Source: Gluconacetobacter johannae (GTDB lineage: Bacteria > Pseudomonadota > Alphaproteobacteria > Acetobacterales > Acetobacteraceae). Taken from it: a stretch of DNA of 64,000 bases. The stretch lies in the NCBI RefSeq assembly GCF_025994435.1, contig NZ_BAQK01000050.1:62001-126000 (forward strand), read 5' to 3'. Positions 1 through 8,580 of this stretch are shown one piece after another. Below the pieces are notes generated by a model, which was given only the letters and a program-made list of their open reading frames with translations, searched no databases and was not told the origin of the DNA. The translations under genes were made by a program, and so were the position numbers. Within the stretch, counting starts at the first letter, position 1; each line of letters opens with the position of its first letter.

Positions 1-87
1 GACATGCGGCTTGACCGTAATATGCGGCCGTCCCACATCCACCACATACCGGTTCTGGAACAGCCGGTTTTCAACGCGATCGCTCAT
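1..87 (-). CDS. fixX: FixX ferredoxin-like protein (5' part only)
   Basis: The N-terminus reads MSDRVENRLFQNRYVVD and continues VGRPHIT, the typical opening of FixX, the small ferredoxin-like partner of FixABC. FixX passes electrons between the FixAB flavoprotein, FixC and the quinone pool or ferredoxin. The start ATG overlaps the fixC stop (ATGA at 84-87), so it is translationally coupled as the last gene of fixABCX. A second ATG two codons upstream (93) is possible. The remainder, including the cysteine cluster, lies outside the window. Confidence 0.85.
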   Translation of the reverse strand, partial: MSDRVENRLFQNRYVVDVGRPHITVKPHV

Positions 88-1391
88 CTCCATGCCCTCA
101 TCAGCTTGAATGCGTCACCCATCAGCCCACCGATTCCCCGTGCGCGCCATGCCTCTCGCACAATGGTGGATTCCTTGCTTTTCTTATCCACGCCATCCAC
201 ACGGAACCACGTCTGCGCCGCGCGGTTCATCAGGCGGGGATACAGATCGACGACATGACGCCCCTTTTTCAGGAACCCATGAATATCCTTGTATTTTTTC
301 ATATCCTTCATCACGAAGGAATCCTTCACCGCCTCGACATAGGCAGCCAGATTGTGGCGGGAACAACTGCCGCCGGACAGGATGATGTCGGCAACCGTCT
401 CGGCCGCCAGACGGCCTGTCGTCATTGCCAGGTTCGATCCTTCGCGGTGCACGGCATTGACGAAATGCCCCGCATCGCCCACCACCAGCCATCCGTTACC
501 GACCAGTTCCGGAATCGCCCTGTATCCGCCTTCTGGAATCAGATGCGCGGCGTATTCCTTGATTTCGGAACCTTCCAGCAGCGCACGAATGCTGGGATGC
601 GCCTTGAAGCGGTCAAGCAGTCCGTGCGGGGTCGCCTGTCCGACATCGGTAAAGTCACTGACCATGCAGCCGATGCCGACCGATATCGATTCCCGATTGG
701 TGTACAGGAACGCGGTTCCGACCATCCCTTCGGTAATGGTCCCCATGGCCTCGATGACCACGCCCTCATTCCCTTTCAGGTTGAAGCGGGCGTCGATGAC
801 CTCCTGGGGCAGGAAGTGCATTTCCTTGACCGCCAGCGCCACGTTCTCGGGTTTCAGCTCCTCCCGCAGGCCGGAGGTGCGACCGACCAGGCCGTTCACG
901 CCCTCGGCCAGGATGACGACATCCGCCGTGATCCCCTCGCCGTTGCGATCGGTATGGACGCCGACCACCCAGCCGGACGCGTCGCGCATCAGTGACGTCA
1001 CCGTCGTTTCATAGATGACGGTCGCCCCGGCCTCCTTCACGCAGCGGCTGAACCATTTGTCGAACTGCGCGCGGAGGATGGTATAGCGGTTCGGCTTGTC
1101 CTCATTATAGTCATCGCTGCGATGATGCATGCCGGTATGTCCGGCATCGTCCATCATCCACACCCGCTGCTCGACGATGTGGCGTTCCAGCGGCGCCTCG
1201 TCGCGGAAATCGGGAATGATCTTTTCCAGCGCGTCGGCATACAGGATCGCGCCCTGCACGTTTTTCGAACCGGCATATTCCCCGCGTTCGATCTGCAGGA
1301 CGTTCAGCCCCCTCTGCGCCAGCGTGTAGGCGGCGGCATTGCCCGACGGCCCCGCGCCCACGACGATCGCATCGAAATGGTTCTGTTTCAT
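84..1391 (-). CDS. fixC: FixC, ETF-quinone oxidoreductase-type flavoprotein
   Basis: This 435-residue FAD protein belongs to the FixC/ETF-QO family. The N-terminal dinucleotide motif VGAGPSG (residues 11-17) binds FAD, and a conserved VGDAGHFVN segment lies near residue 305. With FixA, FixB and FixX it forms the electron-bifurcating complex that feeds low-potential electrons to nitrogenase while reducing quinone. It lies 12 bp after fixB and overlaps fixX by 4 bp, so the operon is tightly coupled. Length matches the family. The start is the first ATG before MKQNHFDAIVVGAG. Confidence 0.95.
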   Translation of the reverse strand: MKQNHFDAIVVGAGPSGNAAAYTLAQRGLNVLQIERGEYAGSKNVQGAILYADALEKIIPDFRDEAPLERHIVEQRVWMMDDAGHTGMHHRSDDYNEDKPNRYTILRAQFDKWFSRCVKEAGATVIYETTVTSLMRDASGWVVGVHTDRNGEGITADVVILAEGVNGLVGRTSGLREELKPENVALAVKEMHFLPQEVIDARFNLKGNEGVVIEAMGTITEGMVGTAFLYTNRESISVGIGCMVSDFTDVGQATPHGLLDRFKAHPSIRALLEGSEIKEYAAHLIPEGGYRAIPELVGNGWLVVGDAGHFVNAVHREGSNLAMTTGRLAAETVADIILSGGSCSRHNLAAYVEAVKDSFVMKDMKKYKDIHGFLKKGRHVVDLYPRLMNRAAQTWFRVDGVDKKSKESTIVREAWRARGIGGLMGDAFKLMRAWR

Positions 1392-1403
1392 CGACGATGC
1401 TCC

Positions 1404-2504
1404 TCAGCCAGCCAGCCGGTTGACGGCAAGGCGCGAACGAAATGCCTCGGTCAGCGCGGGCAGAAGGACCGTCGCATCGCCGACGACCCCCAGGTGCGCG
1501 AACTCGAAAATGGGTGCGTTGGGGTCGGTATTGATCGCGACGATCAGGTCCGATCCCTCGACGCCCACCCGGTGCTGGATCGCGCCCGAAATGCCGGCCG
1601 CGATATACAGCCGGGGCCGGATGGTCTTGCCGGTCTGGCCGATCTGACGGTCGGACGGAATCCAGCCCTTCTGCACCAGCGGCCGCGACCCGCCCCAGTC
1701 CCCGCCCAGGACATGCGCCAGGTCCTGCACCAGGGATATGTTTTCCGCCGAACGCAGGCCAAGCCCGCCGGCCACCACGACGTCCGCGAAGGCAAGCTGC
1801 GAACTTTCCGAATTCCGATCGGCCAGGAAGTCGATCACCTTGGTGACGATGTCGGATTCCTCAAGCTCCGCCTGGTATTCGATAATCCGCCCGGTGCGGC
1901 TGGTGTCGGGCGCCGGCAGGGGCATGACGCGCGGGCGCACCGTCGCCATCTGCGGCCGGAAATTCAGCGTATGGATCGTGCAGAGCAACGACCCGCCGAA
2001 CGTCGGACGCGTCGCGGCCAGCGAGCGTTCGTCGTCGATGGCCAGTTCGGTACAGTCGGCCGTCAGTCCCGTCTGAAGCGTCGTGGCGACCGAACCCGCC
2101 AGGTCGCGCCCCAGCACGGTCGCCCCCAGGAGCATGATCTCGGGCTCGAACTTACGCACAAGGTCGGTCATGACGCGCGTGTACGGCTCGTTCCGATAGT
2201 CGGCCAGCACGGGATGGGCGGCCACATAGACCACATCCGCACCGTAGCTGTGGCAGATCCCCGCCGCCCCCGTCAGCGCGGCGCCACACCCCCCCAGCAG
2301 GACACCGGCCAGTTCGACCTGCAACCGGTCGGCCAGCTTCCGCCCCTCACCCAGAAGCTCCAGGGAAACCGGATGGATTTCGCCCTGTTCGAACTCGATA
2401 AAGACCCAGACATGCTTGTACGACCGGAAATGTTCCGGAAGTTCCTTCTTCATGCCGGCCCGGCTGCCGGCCGCGGCAGGAGGCCGGGGTGCAGAACTAT
2501 TCAT
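1404..2504 (-). CDS. fixB: FixB, ETF alpha-subunit-like flavoprotein
   Basis: This 366-residue protein resembles the alpha subunit of electron-transfer flavoproteins. The C-terminal FAD-binding region is well conserved (GLGLRSAEN about residue 238, then a GQTGK segment and LYIAAGISGAIQH about 310-323). It pairs with FixA in the bifurcating FixABCX complex that delivers electrons to nitrogenase. The start at MNSSAPRPP is supported by GAGGAG nine bases upstream. A shorter start at MKKELPEHF (2453) is less likely because it has no comparable ribosome-binding site. It sits 13 bp downstream of fixA. Confidence 0.95.
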   Translation of the reverse strand: MNSSAPRPPAAAGSRAGMKKELPEHFRSYKHVWVFIEFEQGEIHPVSLELLGEGRKLADRLQVELAGVLLGGCGAALTGAAGICHSYGADVVYVAAHPVLADYRNEPYTRVMTDLVRKFEPEIMLLGATVLGRDLAGSVATTLQTGLTADCTELAIDDERSLAATRPTFGGSLLCTIHTLNFRPQMATVRPRVMPLPAPDTSRTGRIIEYQAELEESDIVTKVIDFLADRNSESSQLAFADVVVAGGLGLRSAENISLVQDLAHVLGGDWGGSRPLVQKGWIPSDRQIGQTGKTIRPRLYIAAGISGAIQHRVGVEGSDLIVAINTDPNAPIFEFAHLGVVGDATVLLPALTEAFRSRLAVNRLAG

Positions 2505-2517
2505 GACGCCTTGCTCC

Positions 2518-3372
2518 TCAATGCCTGGCTGCTGCGTGCATCAGGTCGCCTTCCAGCACGGGCTGGCGGGCGAATATCTGCGTAATCAGGTCGTTCGCGA
2601 CAGCGGCGGGATTTGCCGCGCCCTCACCCACCAGCGTCGCCTTTTCCTCGCGCGAGGGGGGGGCGAAGACTTTCTTGACCACCGTCGGCGAGCCGCGCAG
2701 CCCACAATGGCCAAGGTCGGTGATGCCCGCCGCCGCGGCATTCCACTGAACGACTTCGGCACTGGCGGCGCGCAACGCATCCTCGATTCGGCCGCGCCGG
2801 ATCTCGTTGCTGCCTTCCATCATGGTTATCATGGCGGGCAGCCGCGACTGCAGGACCTGCACACCATGGTCGGCGCGACGCCGTACCGTGATCGTGCCAT
2901 GCGACGGGTCGATCTCGTCGATCGACGAGACGTAGGTCAATTGCGTCAGCCCCAGGCGGCGCGCGATACCCGGACCGACCTGGGCCGTATCGCCGTCAAT
3001 GGTCTGCTTGCCGCAGAACACGATGTCCGGCTGTCCCCAGTTTTCGGAGGCCTTCTGAATCAGATTGGCCAGCGCATAGCTGGTCGCCAGCGTATCCGAC
3101 CCGGCGAAGAAACGGTCCGTCAGCAGCACCGCCCGATCCGCGCCGTAGGTCAGCGCCTTACGCAGGCTGTCCGAAGCCATCGGCGGCCCCATGGTCATCA
3201 CCGTGACCTCGCCCCCGAAACGATCACGAAGGCGCAGCGCCTCCTCCAGACCGAACAGATCGTAAGGGTTGATGATCGTGGGCACGCCCTGGCGCATGAT
3301 CGTATTGGTTACCGGGTGGACGCGGATCTGCGCGCTGTCGGGAACCTGTTTTATGCACACGAATATTCGCAT
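2518..3372 (-). CDS. fixA: FixA, ETF beta-subunit-like flavoprotein
   Basis: The protein (284 residues) starts MRIFVCIKQVPD, the hallmark opening of ETF beta/FixA proteins. It holds the partner-interaction and nucleotide (bifurcating flavin) site of FixABCX. It is the first gene of fixABCX. The start at 3372 was chosen because AGGA stands a few bases upstream and homology begins there; the frame stays open for 20 further codons upstream. Its operon has its own sigma-54 promoter (3448-3462) and NifA site (3523-3538), so expression should depend on NifA and RpoN. Confidence 0.95.
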   Translation of the reverse strand: MRIFVCIKQVPDSAQIRVHPVTNTIMRQGVPTIINPYDLFGLEEALRLRDRFGGEVTVMTMGPPMASDSLRKALTYGADRAVLLTDRFFAGSDTLATSYALANLIQKASENWGQPDIVFCGKQTIDGDTAQVGPGIARRLGLTQLTYVSSIDEIDPSHGTITVRRRADHGVQVLQSRLPAMITMMEGSNEIRRGRIEDALRAASAEVVQWNAAAAGITDLGHCGLRGSPTVVKKVFAPPSREEKATLVGEGAANPAAVANDLITQIFARQPVLEGDLMHAAARH

Positions 3373-3447
3373 TCTTCCTGCTCCGCGATTGCGCTTTGCT
3401 TCCGATGGCACGCCCTGCGGGGGCAATTTCATCCTGTTCCGCTAAAC

Positions 3448-3462
3448 GCAAGCATCGTGCCA
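3448..3462 (-). promoter_or_regulatory. sigma-54 promoter of fixABCX
   Basis: The minus strand reads TGGCACG-ATGC-TTGC, a perfect -24/-12 element with GG-N10-GC spacing. Transcription should start near 3437, leaving a leader of about 65 nt before fixA. The surrounding 18 bases are identical to those at the iscA-nifU promoter (7714-7731). Confidence 0.9.
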
Positions 3463-3522
3463 GTCGTCACCGTGGCGGAAACCGGGCGTTCCATCGGCGC
3501 CACGCGCACGCCGCCACACGCC

Positions 3523-3538
3523 TGTCCGCAAGCCGACA
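3523..3538 (-). promoter_or_regulatory. NifA upstream activator site for fixABCX
   Basis: The sequence is TGT-ccgcaagccg-ACA, an exact match to the TGT-N10-ACA NifA site. Its centre is about 94 bp upstream of the predicted start of transcription, the usual range for NifA acting on RNA polymerase with sigma-54 by DNA looping. It overlaps no coding sequence and sits just before the nifW stop codon. Confidence 0.8.
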
Positions 3539-3545
3539 GACTTCG

Positions 3546-3881
3546 TCAGGTCTCATCACCTGGCTGTGTCAGTTCCGACAGGCCGACAAATCCCGAATAG
3601 GCGGGACGCACCGCATCCTTGTGCACCTTGAACACACGTTCGGAAATCGGGGTCGAACGCGTGAAATCGTCATAGGCACGCTGCAACTGGGCGCGGCACA
3701 TCTCCCTCTGCCGTGTCGCGTCCACCTCGTCCTGCGCTGCGGCGTCGACAAGATAGGCGCCCATGCGCCGCAGAATGTGCAGACGCGCGACGTTCAGCAC
3801 CTGCGGGTCGTAGGGCACCCCCAGAACGCGAAAGAAATCCTCGGCGGCGGCAAGCCGTTTCAGTTCGTCCAAAACAGTCAT
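3546..3881 (-). CDS. nifW: NifW, nitrogenase-stabilising protein
   Basis: This 111-residue protein (MTVLDELKRLAAAEDFFRVL) is a NifW family member. NifW associates with the MoFe protein and helps protect or mature it, particularly under oxygen. The segment VPYDPQVLNVARLHILRRMG is characteristic of the family. GAGGAAACAG before the ATG supports the start at 3881. The open frame extends upstream into the end of nifV but without family similarity. It is the last gene of the iscA-nifU-nifS-nifV-nifW operon, 10 bp after nifV. Confidence 0.92.
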   Translation of the reverse strand: MTVLDELKRLAAAEDFFRVLGVPYDPQVLNVARLHILRRMGAYLVDAAAQDEVDATRQREMCRAQLQRAYDDFTRSTPISERVFKVHKDAVRPAYSGFVGLSELTQPGDET

Positions 3882-3891
3882 GTCTGTTTCC

Positions 3892-5079
3892 TCATCCGCA
3901 AGATGTGGTGATACCGGGTGACACGCCGCCGGCGTCCGGTGGCAGGACCCGGCGTGGGTGCAACGATGCGTACAGCTCGCTGACCTCATCCAGGCCGACG
4001 GTCCGTTTGTTCTGAAGCGCACGCAGACGTACCGCATTCAGCAGATCCGCCACGAATCCGTCATCGGCATCCAGCCCCAGCATCGCCAGCGCATGGCTCA
4101 TGGCGGCACGGCCCGAATGCCGGCCAAACACGATTTCGCGCTGGCGACCAAACAATGTGGGGTCCAGATCCTCATAGGTTGCGGCATCCCGCAGCAGGCC
4201 CGAAACATGAATCCCGGATTCATGGCGGAAGACGGCCTCACCCACGATTGACTTGTCCGGCGCGATGGCCCGGCCCGTGGCGTCGGCCACCGCCCGGGCA
4301 AGCCCCGGCAGACAGCGCAGCACAACCCCCGTCTCCCGCCCCAGCAGGCGTTGCGCGCCGACAACCACCTCCTCGAGCGGCGCATTTCCCGCCCGTTCGC
4401 CCAGACCCAGCACCGTCACGCTGGCCCCGCGCGCGCCGGCGCGGATTGCCGCCAGCGTATTGGCGGTCGCCAGGCCCAGATCGTCATGGCCGTGAAACTC
4501 GATGTCCAGGTCGCTGGCCTGAACAAGATGCGCGATCATCTCGTAAGTCGAAAAAGGGTCGAGTACGCCAAGCGTATCCGCGAAGCGGAACCTGAACGCC
4601 CCCGCCTCGGCGGCGGCGCCCAGCAGATCGACCAGAAACGATGGAACGGCGCGGCTGGCATCCTCGCCACCGACCGAAACATCCAGTCCCCGGTCACGGG
4701 CATAGGCAATCACGCCGGCCGCCATCTCCAGGACCTGGCCCAGCGATGTCCGATATTTTGCCTGGATCTGCGCCGGCGAGGTCGAAACAGACAGATGTAC
4801 GGTCTTCAGACCGGTCTTCAGCGCCACATCGACATCGGCGCGCGTCATGCGGCACCAGGGAATGACGCGCGCGCGCGTCGCGATCCGGCCGATTTCGGCG
4901 ATGGTCTCGATCTCGGCTGGCCCCATCGCCGGGACGCCGGCCTCGATCTCGTCCACACCGGCCTCATCGAGCATCCGCGCGAGGGCGAGCTTCTCGGCTA
5001 TGGTAAAGGCAACACCGGGAGCCTGCTCGCCATCGCGCAAAGTCGTATCGTTGACGATCAGGCGTGCGGTTTCAGACAT
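3892..5079 (-). CDS. nifV: NifV, homocitrate synthase
   Basis: This 395-residue enzyme condenses acetyl-CoA and 2-oxoglutarate to homocitrate, the organic ligand of FeMo-co. The TIM-barrel signature of the HMGL/isopropylmalate synthase family is clear: NDTTLRDGEQAPGV (residues 10-23) holds the catalytic Arg-Asp pair, and HGHDDLGLATANT (about 196-208) supplies metal-binding histidines. The start is supported by GGAGGA upstream. It follows nifS by 36 bp and precedes nifW by 10 bp in the same operon. Length is typical for NifV; the regulatory domain of leucine-type enzymes is absent. Confidence 0.96.
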   Translation of the reverse strand: MSETARLIVNDTTLRDGEQAPGVAFTIAEKLALARMLDEAGVDEIEAGVPAMGPAEIETIAEIGRIATRARVIPWCRMTRADVDVALKTGLKTVHLSVSTSPAQIQAKYRTSLGQVLEMAAGVIAYARDRGLDVSVGGEDASRAVPSFLVDLLGAAAEAGAFRFRFADTLGVLDPFSTYEMIAHLVQASDLDIEFHGHDDLGLATANTLAAIRAGARGASVTVLGLGERAGNAPLEEVVVGAQRLLGRETGVVLRCLPGLARAVADATGRAIAPDKSIVGEAVFRHESGIHVSGLLRDAATYEDLDPTLFGRQREIVFGRHSGRAAMSHALAMLGLDADDGFVADLLNAVRLRALQNKRTVGLDEVSELYASLHPRRVLPPDAGGVSPGITTSCG

Positions 5080-5115
5080 GCCAGATCCTCCATTCCAGGC
5101 AAATTCCGCCGGAGT

Positions 5116-6318
5116 TCACGCATAAGTCGGGGTAAAGGCAGTCCTTGTCTTGCTTTCGCCGTCCCAGAACGGCGACATCTGGCGCAACTGGGCGATAATG
5201 CCGGGCATGACCTCCAGCACCCTGTCGACATCCGCTTCCGTATTTTCGCGCGAGAACGAAAACCGGATCGCCCCGTGCGCGGCCGTATAGGGCACCTTCA
5301 TCGCGCGCAGCACATGCGACGGCTCAAGCGAGCCCGACGTGCAGGCCGAACCCGAAGACGCGGCGATCCCGGCCTTGTTCAGCAACAGCAGGATCGCTTC
5401 GCCCTCGATATATTCGAACGCGACATTGGCCGTGTTGGGCAGGCGGTTTTCGATATCGCCCGTGACGACGGCATGGCTGATGCGCTGGACCAGACCCTGT
5501 TCCAGCCGGTCGCGCAGGTCGCGCACGCGGGTATTCTCGTCCTCCATGTGCTCCTGCGCCAGGGCAGCCGCCGCGCCAAGGCCGACGATACCCGGCGCGT
5601 TTTCCGTGCCCGCGCGCCGTCCCCGCTCCTGATGGCCGCCACGGATCAGCGGGCGCAGGCGCACGCCGCGACGAACGTACAGCGCGCCGATTCCCTTCGG
5701 CCCATGCAGCTTGTGTCCGGACAGCGACAGCATGTCGATTTCCGAACCGGACAGATCAATCTTGATCTTTCCGACGGCCTGCACCGCGTCCGTATGAAAC
5801 AGCGCCCCGGCCTCATGCGCCAGCGCGGCCAGCGTTTCGACGGGGAAGATCGTGCCGGTTTCGTTATTCGCCCACATGATCGAGGCGATGGCCGTGCGCG
5901 GGCCGAGCGCCTTGCGATAGGCGTCGATATCCAGGCGTCCACGCGCATCCACGCCGATATAATGCACCTTGGCCGCGCGCGTCTTTTCCAGCCACGCACA
6001 CAGGCTGAGGATGGCGGGATGCTCGACCGTGCTGGTCACGATCTCGTTCCGGCCGCCCTGGGTTTCCAGCGCCGACAGAATCGCCGTGTTGTCGGATTCC
6101 GTACCGCCACCGGTATAGACGATCTCATGATCGAATTCGGCGCCCAGCAGCGCCTGCAGCTGCCGGCGCGCGGTACGCAGCCCGGCGCCGACCTCCGCGC
6201 CAAAGGCATGGATGGATGACGCGTTACCAAACTGCTCGGTAAAATAGGGCAGCATCGCGGACACGACCGCCGCGTCGACGCGGGTGGTCGCATTGTTGTC
6301 GAGGTAGACCGGATCCAT
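5116..6318 (-). CDS. nifS: NifS, cysteine desulfurase
   Basis: NifS is the pyridoxal-phosphate cysteine desulfurase that provides sulfur for nitrogenase Fe-S clusters, working with the NifU scaffold. The protein begins MDPVYLDNNATTRVD. SGHKLHGPKG (about residue 200) carries the PLP-binding lysine, and SSGSACTSGSLEPSHVL (about 323) carries the catalytic cysteine. Two ATGs lie close together; the second (6318) has GGGAG seven bases upstream, whereas the first (6324) is only two bases from it. The gene follows nifU by 15 bp. About 400 residues is normal for the family. Confidence 0.95.
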   Translation of the reverse strand: MDPVYLDNNATTRVDAAVVSAMLPYFTEQFGNASSIHAFGAEVGAGLRTARRQLQALLGAEFDHEIVYTGGGTESDNTAILSALETQGGRNEIVTSTVEHPAILSLCAWLEKTRAAKVHYIGVDARGRLDIDAYRKALGPRTAIASIMWANNETGTIFPVETLAALAHEAGALFHTDAVQAVGKIKIDLSGSEIDMLSLSGHKLHGPKGIGALYVRRGVRLRPLIRGGHQERGRRAGTENAPGIVGLGAAAALAQEHMEDENTRVRDLRDRLEQGLVQRISHAVVTGDIENRLPNTANVAFEYIEGEAILLLLNKAGIAASSGSACTSGSLEPSHVLRAMKVPYTAAHGAIRFSFSRENTEADVDRVLEVMPGIIAQLRQMSPFWDGESKTRTAFTPTYA

Positions 6319-6333
6319 CGTCATTCTCCCTTT

Positions 6334-7266
6334 TCAGTGCCCGGATGGAACAGGAATGACACGCACGGGCGTGCCCAGCCGTTCGGCAAGGCGGCTCTGG
6401 ATGCCCTGCACCGTCACGGATGCAAGCTGGCAGTTCACGCATGCGCCGGTCAGGCGCACCATGACCTTGTTGTCCTCCACATCCACCAGCTCGCAGTCGC
6501 CGCCGTCACTTTGCAGGGCGGGACGCAGGGCCTCCAGCTCCGCCTCGATCAGCTTGATACGCTGCAGCGTCGTCATTTTCGTGGCCGGCGGGCTGGTCAG
6601 CGCAACAACGGGCGAGTTGCGCGGCGTCTTGCGCCCCACCACGGGCGCCGCCCCGACGACGAAGGCCTGTGACGCGGCAAGTTCCCCGGCCTCGACCATC
6701 GCGGCATTGGTGCGTTCCAGCACTTCCTCGATGCCTTCGACACAGGTGCCGCAGCTGCCCGTCGCCTTCGTGAAATGGGCGACCTGCTCCATCGTGGTCA
6801 GCACGTTGTTGCGGATCGCGCGCTCGACCATGCCTTCGTCCACGCCGAAGCACTTGCACAACAGCGCGCCTTCCTCGTGGTCGTCCTCCCAGACTTCGCC
6901 GCGGTAATTCGCAATCGCCGACCGCAGGGCCTCATACCCCATGACCGAGCAATGCATCTTCTCCGGCGGCAGCCCGCCCAGGAAGTCGGCGATGTCCTGA
7001 TTGGTGATCGCAAGCGCTTCATCCAGCGTCTTGCCGATGATGATTTCCGTCAGCGCCGAAGACGATGCGATCGCCGAGCCGCAGCCGAAGGTCTGGAACT
7101 TGGCTTCCGTGATGCGGTCGGTCTCGGGATCGACCTTAATCATCAGCTTCAGCGCGTCGCCGCATGCAATCGCACCGACCTCGCCCACGCCGCTGGCATC
7201 TTCCAGAACGCCGGCGTTCTTGGGGTTGAAGAAGTAATCCTTTACCTTTTCCGAATATTCCCACAT
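6334..7266 (-). CDS. nifU: NifU, Fe-S cluster scaffold
   Basis: This 310-residue modular scaffold assembles Fe-S clusters for nitrogenase. Three parts are visible: an N-terminal IscU-like domain (MWEYSEKVKDYFFNP, then cysteine segments AIACGD, FGCGSA and MHCSVMG), a central bacterioferritin-associated-ferredoxin-like [2Fe-2S] domain (CKCFGVDEG and GSCGTCVEGI), and a C-terminal Nfu domain with CVNC. The start at MWEYSEK is supported by AGGAGG eight bases upstream; six further open codons precede it. It lies between the iscA-like gene and nifS, so sulfur donor and scaffold are co-expressed. Confidence 0.96.
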   Translation of the reverse strand: MWEYSEKVKDYFFNPKNAGVLEDASGVGEVGAIACGDALKLMIKVDPETDRITEAKFQTFGCGSAIASSSALTEIIIGKTLDEALAITNQDIADFLGGLPPEKMHCSVMGYEALRSAIANYRGEVWEDDHEEGALLCKCFGVDEGMVERAIRNNVLTTMEQVAHFTKATGSCGTCVEGIEEVLERTNAAMVEAGELAASQAFVVGAAPVVGRKTPRNSPVVALTSPPATKMTTLQRIKLIEAELEALRPALQSDGGDCELVDVEDNKVMVRLTGACVNCQLASVTVQGIQSRLAERLGTPVRVIPVPSGH

Positions 7267-7354
7267 CTGCCCTGCCTCCTGCACTTAGCCAACCAACCTG
7301 GACGCCCGTTGTCCCCGGGCTTCTACATCGACCGCGTCGCGACCCGCCCCGCCG

Positions 7355-7675
7355 TCAACTGAACGACTTTCCGCAGGAGCATTTCGAGCCGGCGTTCGGA
7401 TTGTCGAAGGCAAATCCGGACTGCTCCAGGCTGACGACGAAATCGACCGTCGTACCCTCGATGTGCGGGCCGCTTTCCGCGTCCACGAACACCTTCACAC
7501 CGTCGAACTCGACGATGATGTCGTCGGGTTCGGGCGCGGAGACCAGACCCATCATGTATTTGAAACCCGAACATCCGCCCGACTGGACCATGATGCGGAT
7601 GCCCTCAACCGGCGTCTTCGCTCCAGCGATGGCGGAGCGGACGGCCTCGCAGGCCGAATCAGTCAACTGGATCAT
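7355..7675 (-). CDS. IscA/HesB-type Fe-S carrier of the nif operon
   Basis: This 106-residue A-type carrier has the three conserved cysteines: one in SGGCSGFKY (about residue 35) and two in the C-terminal KCSCGK. Such proteins (NifIscA in Azotobacter) transfer Fe-S clusters or iron to nitrogenase components. It is the first gene of the operon continuing to nifUSVW, 88 bp before nifU, and stands directly behind a perfect sigma-54 promoter at 7716-7730. Family assignment is firm; the exact client proteins are inferred. Confidence 0.92.
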   Translation of the reverse strand: MIQLTDSACEAVRSAIAGAKTPVEGIRIMVQSGGCSGFKYMMGLVSAPEPDDIIVEFDGVKVFVDAESGPHIEGTTVDFVVSLEQSGFAFDNPNAGSKCSCGKSFS

Positions 7676-7715
7676 TGCGACCTCCCGTCGATACCGTTAT
7701 CCAACAGGACAGGAC

Positions 7716-7730
7716 GCAAGCATCGTGCCA
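7716..7730 (-). promoter_or_regulatory. sigma-54 promoter of iscA-nifUSVW
   Basis: The minus strand reads TGGCACG-ATGC-TTGC, a perfect -24/-12 element placed about 40 bp before the iscA-like start codon. No exact TGT-N10-ACA site was found upstream. The nearest candidate, TGT-N10-ACG at 7792-7807, has one mismatch and lies at a suitable distance, so NifA may bind a degenerate site here. Confidence 0.88.
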
Positions 7731-7887
7731 GAGGCCCGTGGTCGCCAAAGGTATTTTATTGCGGAACCGCTCCATAATCCGGCGGGACTGTTGTCACCTT
7801 CCGGACGCCGGCGATGGCCGATGGCGCATATGCGACACATGACCCGACGGACGGGCGCACGCCGCAACGCCGGCCGTACATGAACGC

Positions 7888-7909
7888 CCCGGCGGGGGTA
7901 CCCGCCGGG
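7888..7909 (-). terminator. Hairpin behind nifQ, possible end of the nifH operon
   Basis: A 9-bp perfect stem (CCCGGCGGG / CCCGCCGGG) with a 4-nt loop lies 30 bp downstream of the nifQ stop codon. No run of U follows, so it is not a classical rho-independent terminator. It may stabilise the 3' end of the long nifHDKENX-nifQ message or act with Rho. Confidence 0.45.
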
Positions 7910-7939
7910 TGCGTCAGCCTGTCTTATCGACCCTGAAGG

Positions 7940-8551
7940 TCAGTGGGTATCGCGGAGGGAGCGCGCGAGCAGGCTTTCGCCGCTTTCATCACCAAAGCAT
8001 TCGTCGAAATCGTCGCAATCGTCGCAGACCGGCACCGTGCACAGGCGGAACCCCTCGTCACGGCAAATCGTCCTGAACAGGAATTTCTTCCATTTCATGT
8101 CCGCGGTATTGCGCCGTGCAATGGGTTCGAAGTGCCGCTCCATGAGCCAGGACAATTCACGTCGTCCACGCAAGCCCAGATCCTGCCAGAGATGATTGGG
8201 CGCCATCGCGCGCCGCGCCATCATGTCCGCCAGCCAGAGTTCCGTCGTCGACCCCTCGCTGGTGCAGCTACGCAACAGGTCGCGCAGACATTGCTCGTCC
8301 TCGCCGCGGTCGGGTTCGGCCAGCCCGGCCAGACGCCCGAACAGCGACGACGCATGCGGAAAGATGCGGGCTGCGACCTCCCCCAGCGTATCGCCATCCA
8401 GTCCGACCGTATCGGGAACCGGGCAGGCCCGCTGGTTGGATTCGCACAGACCGATCGACAGGACCGAGGCGAAGACATGCGCGTCGAACCGATCGCAGAT
8501 CCCGCCATTTCCTCCGGCCATCAGCCAGGCGTGTACGTCCGCTGCCTCCAT
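7940..8551 (-). CDS. nifQ: NifQ, molybdenum donor for FeMo-co
   Basis: This 203-residue protein ends with the NifQ cysteine signature C-x4-C-x2-C-x5-C (CTVPVCDDCDDFDEC). The motif binds a Mo-Fe-S cluster and hands molybdenum to the NifEN scaffold. The preceding segment KWKKFLFRTICRDEGF is also typical. The start at MEAADVHAW is supported by a G-rich ribosome-binding site (GGGGGG); the frame is open further upstream into fdxB, but without similarity. It is the last gene of the nifH operon, 29 bp after fdxB. Confidence 0.93.
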   Translation of the reverse strand: MEAADVHAWLMAGGNGGICDRFDAHVFASVLSIGLCESNQRACPVPDTVGLDGDTLGEVAARIFPHASSLFGRLAGLAEPDRGEDEQCLRDLLRSCTSEGSTTELWLADMMARRAMAPNHLWQDLGLRGRRELSWLMERHFEPIARRNTADMKWKKFLFRTICRDEGFRLCTVPVCDDCDDFDECFGDESGESLLARSLRDTH

Positions 8552-8580
8552 GATCCCCCCCGTCTCTCTGTCGCCCGTGT

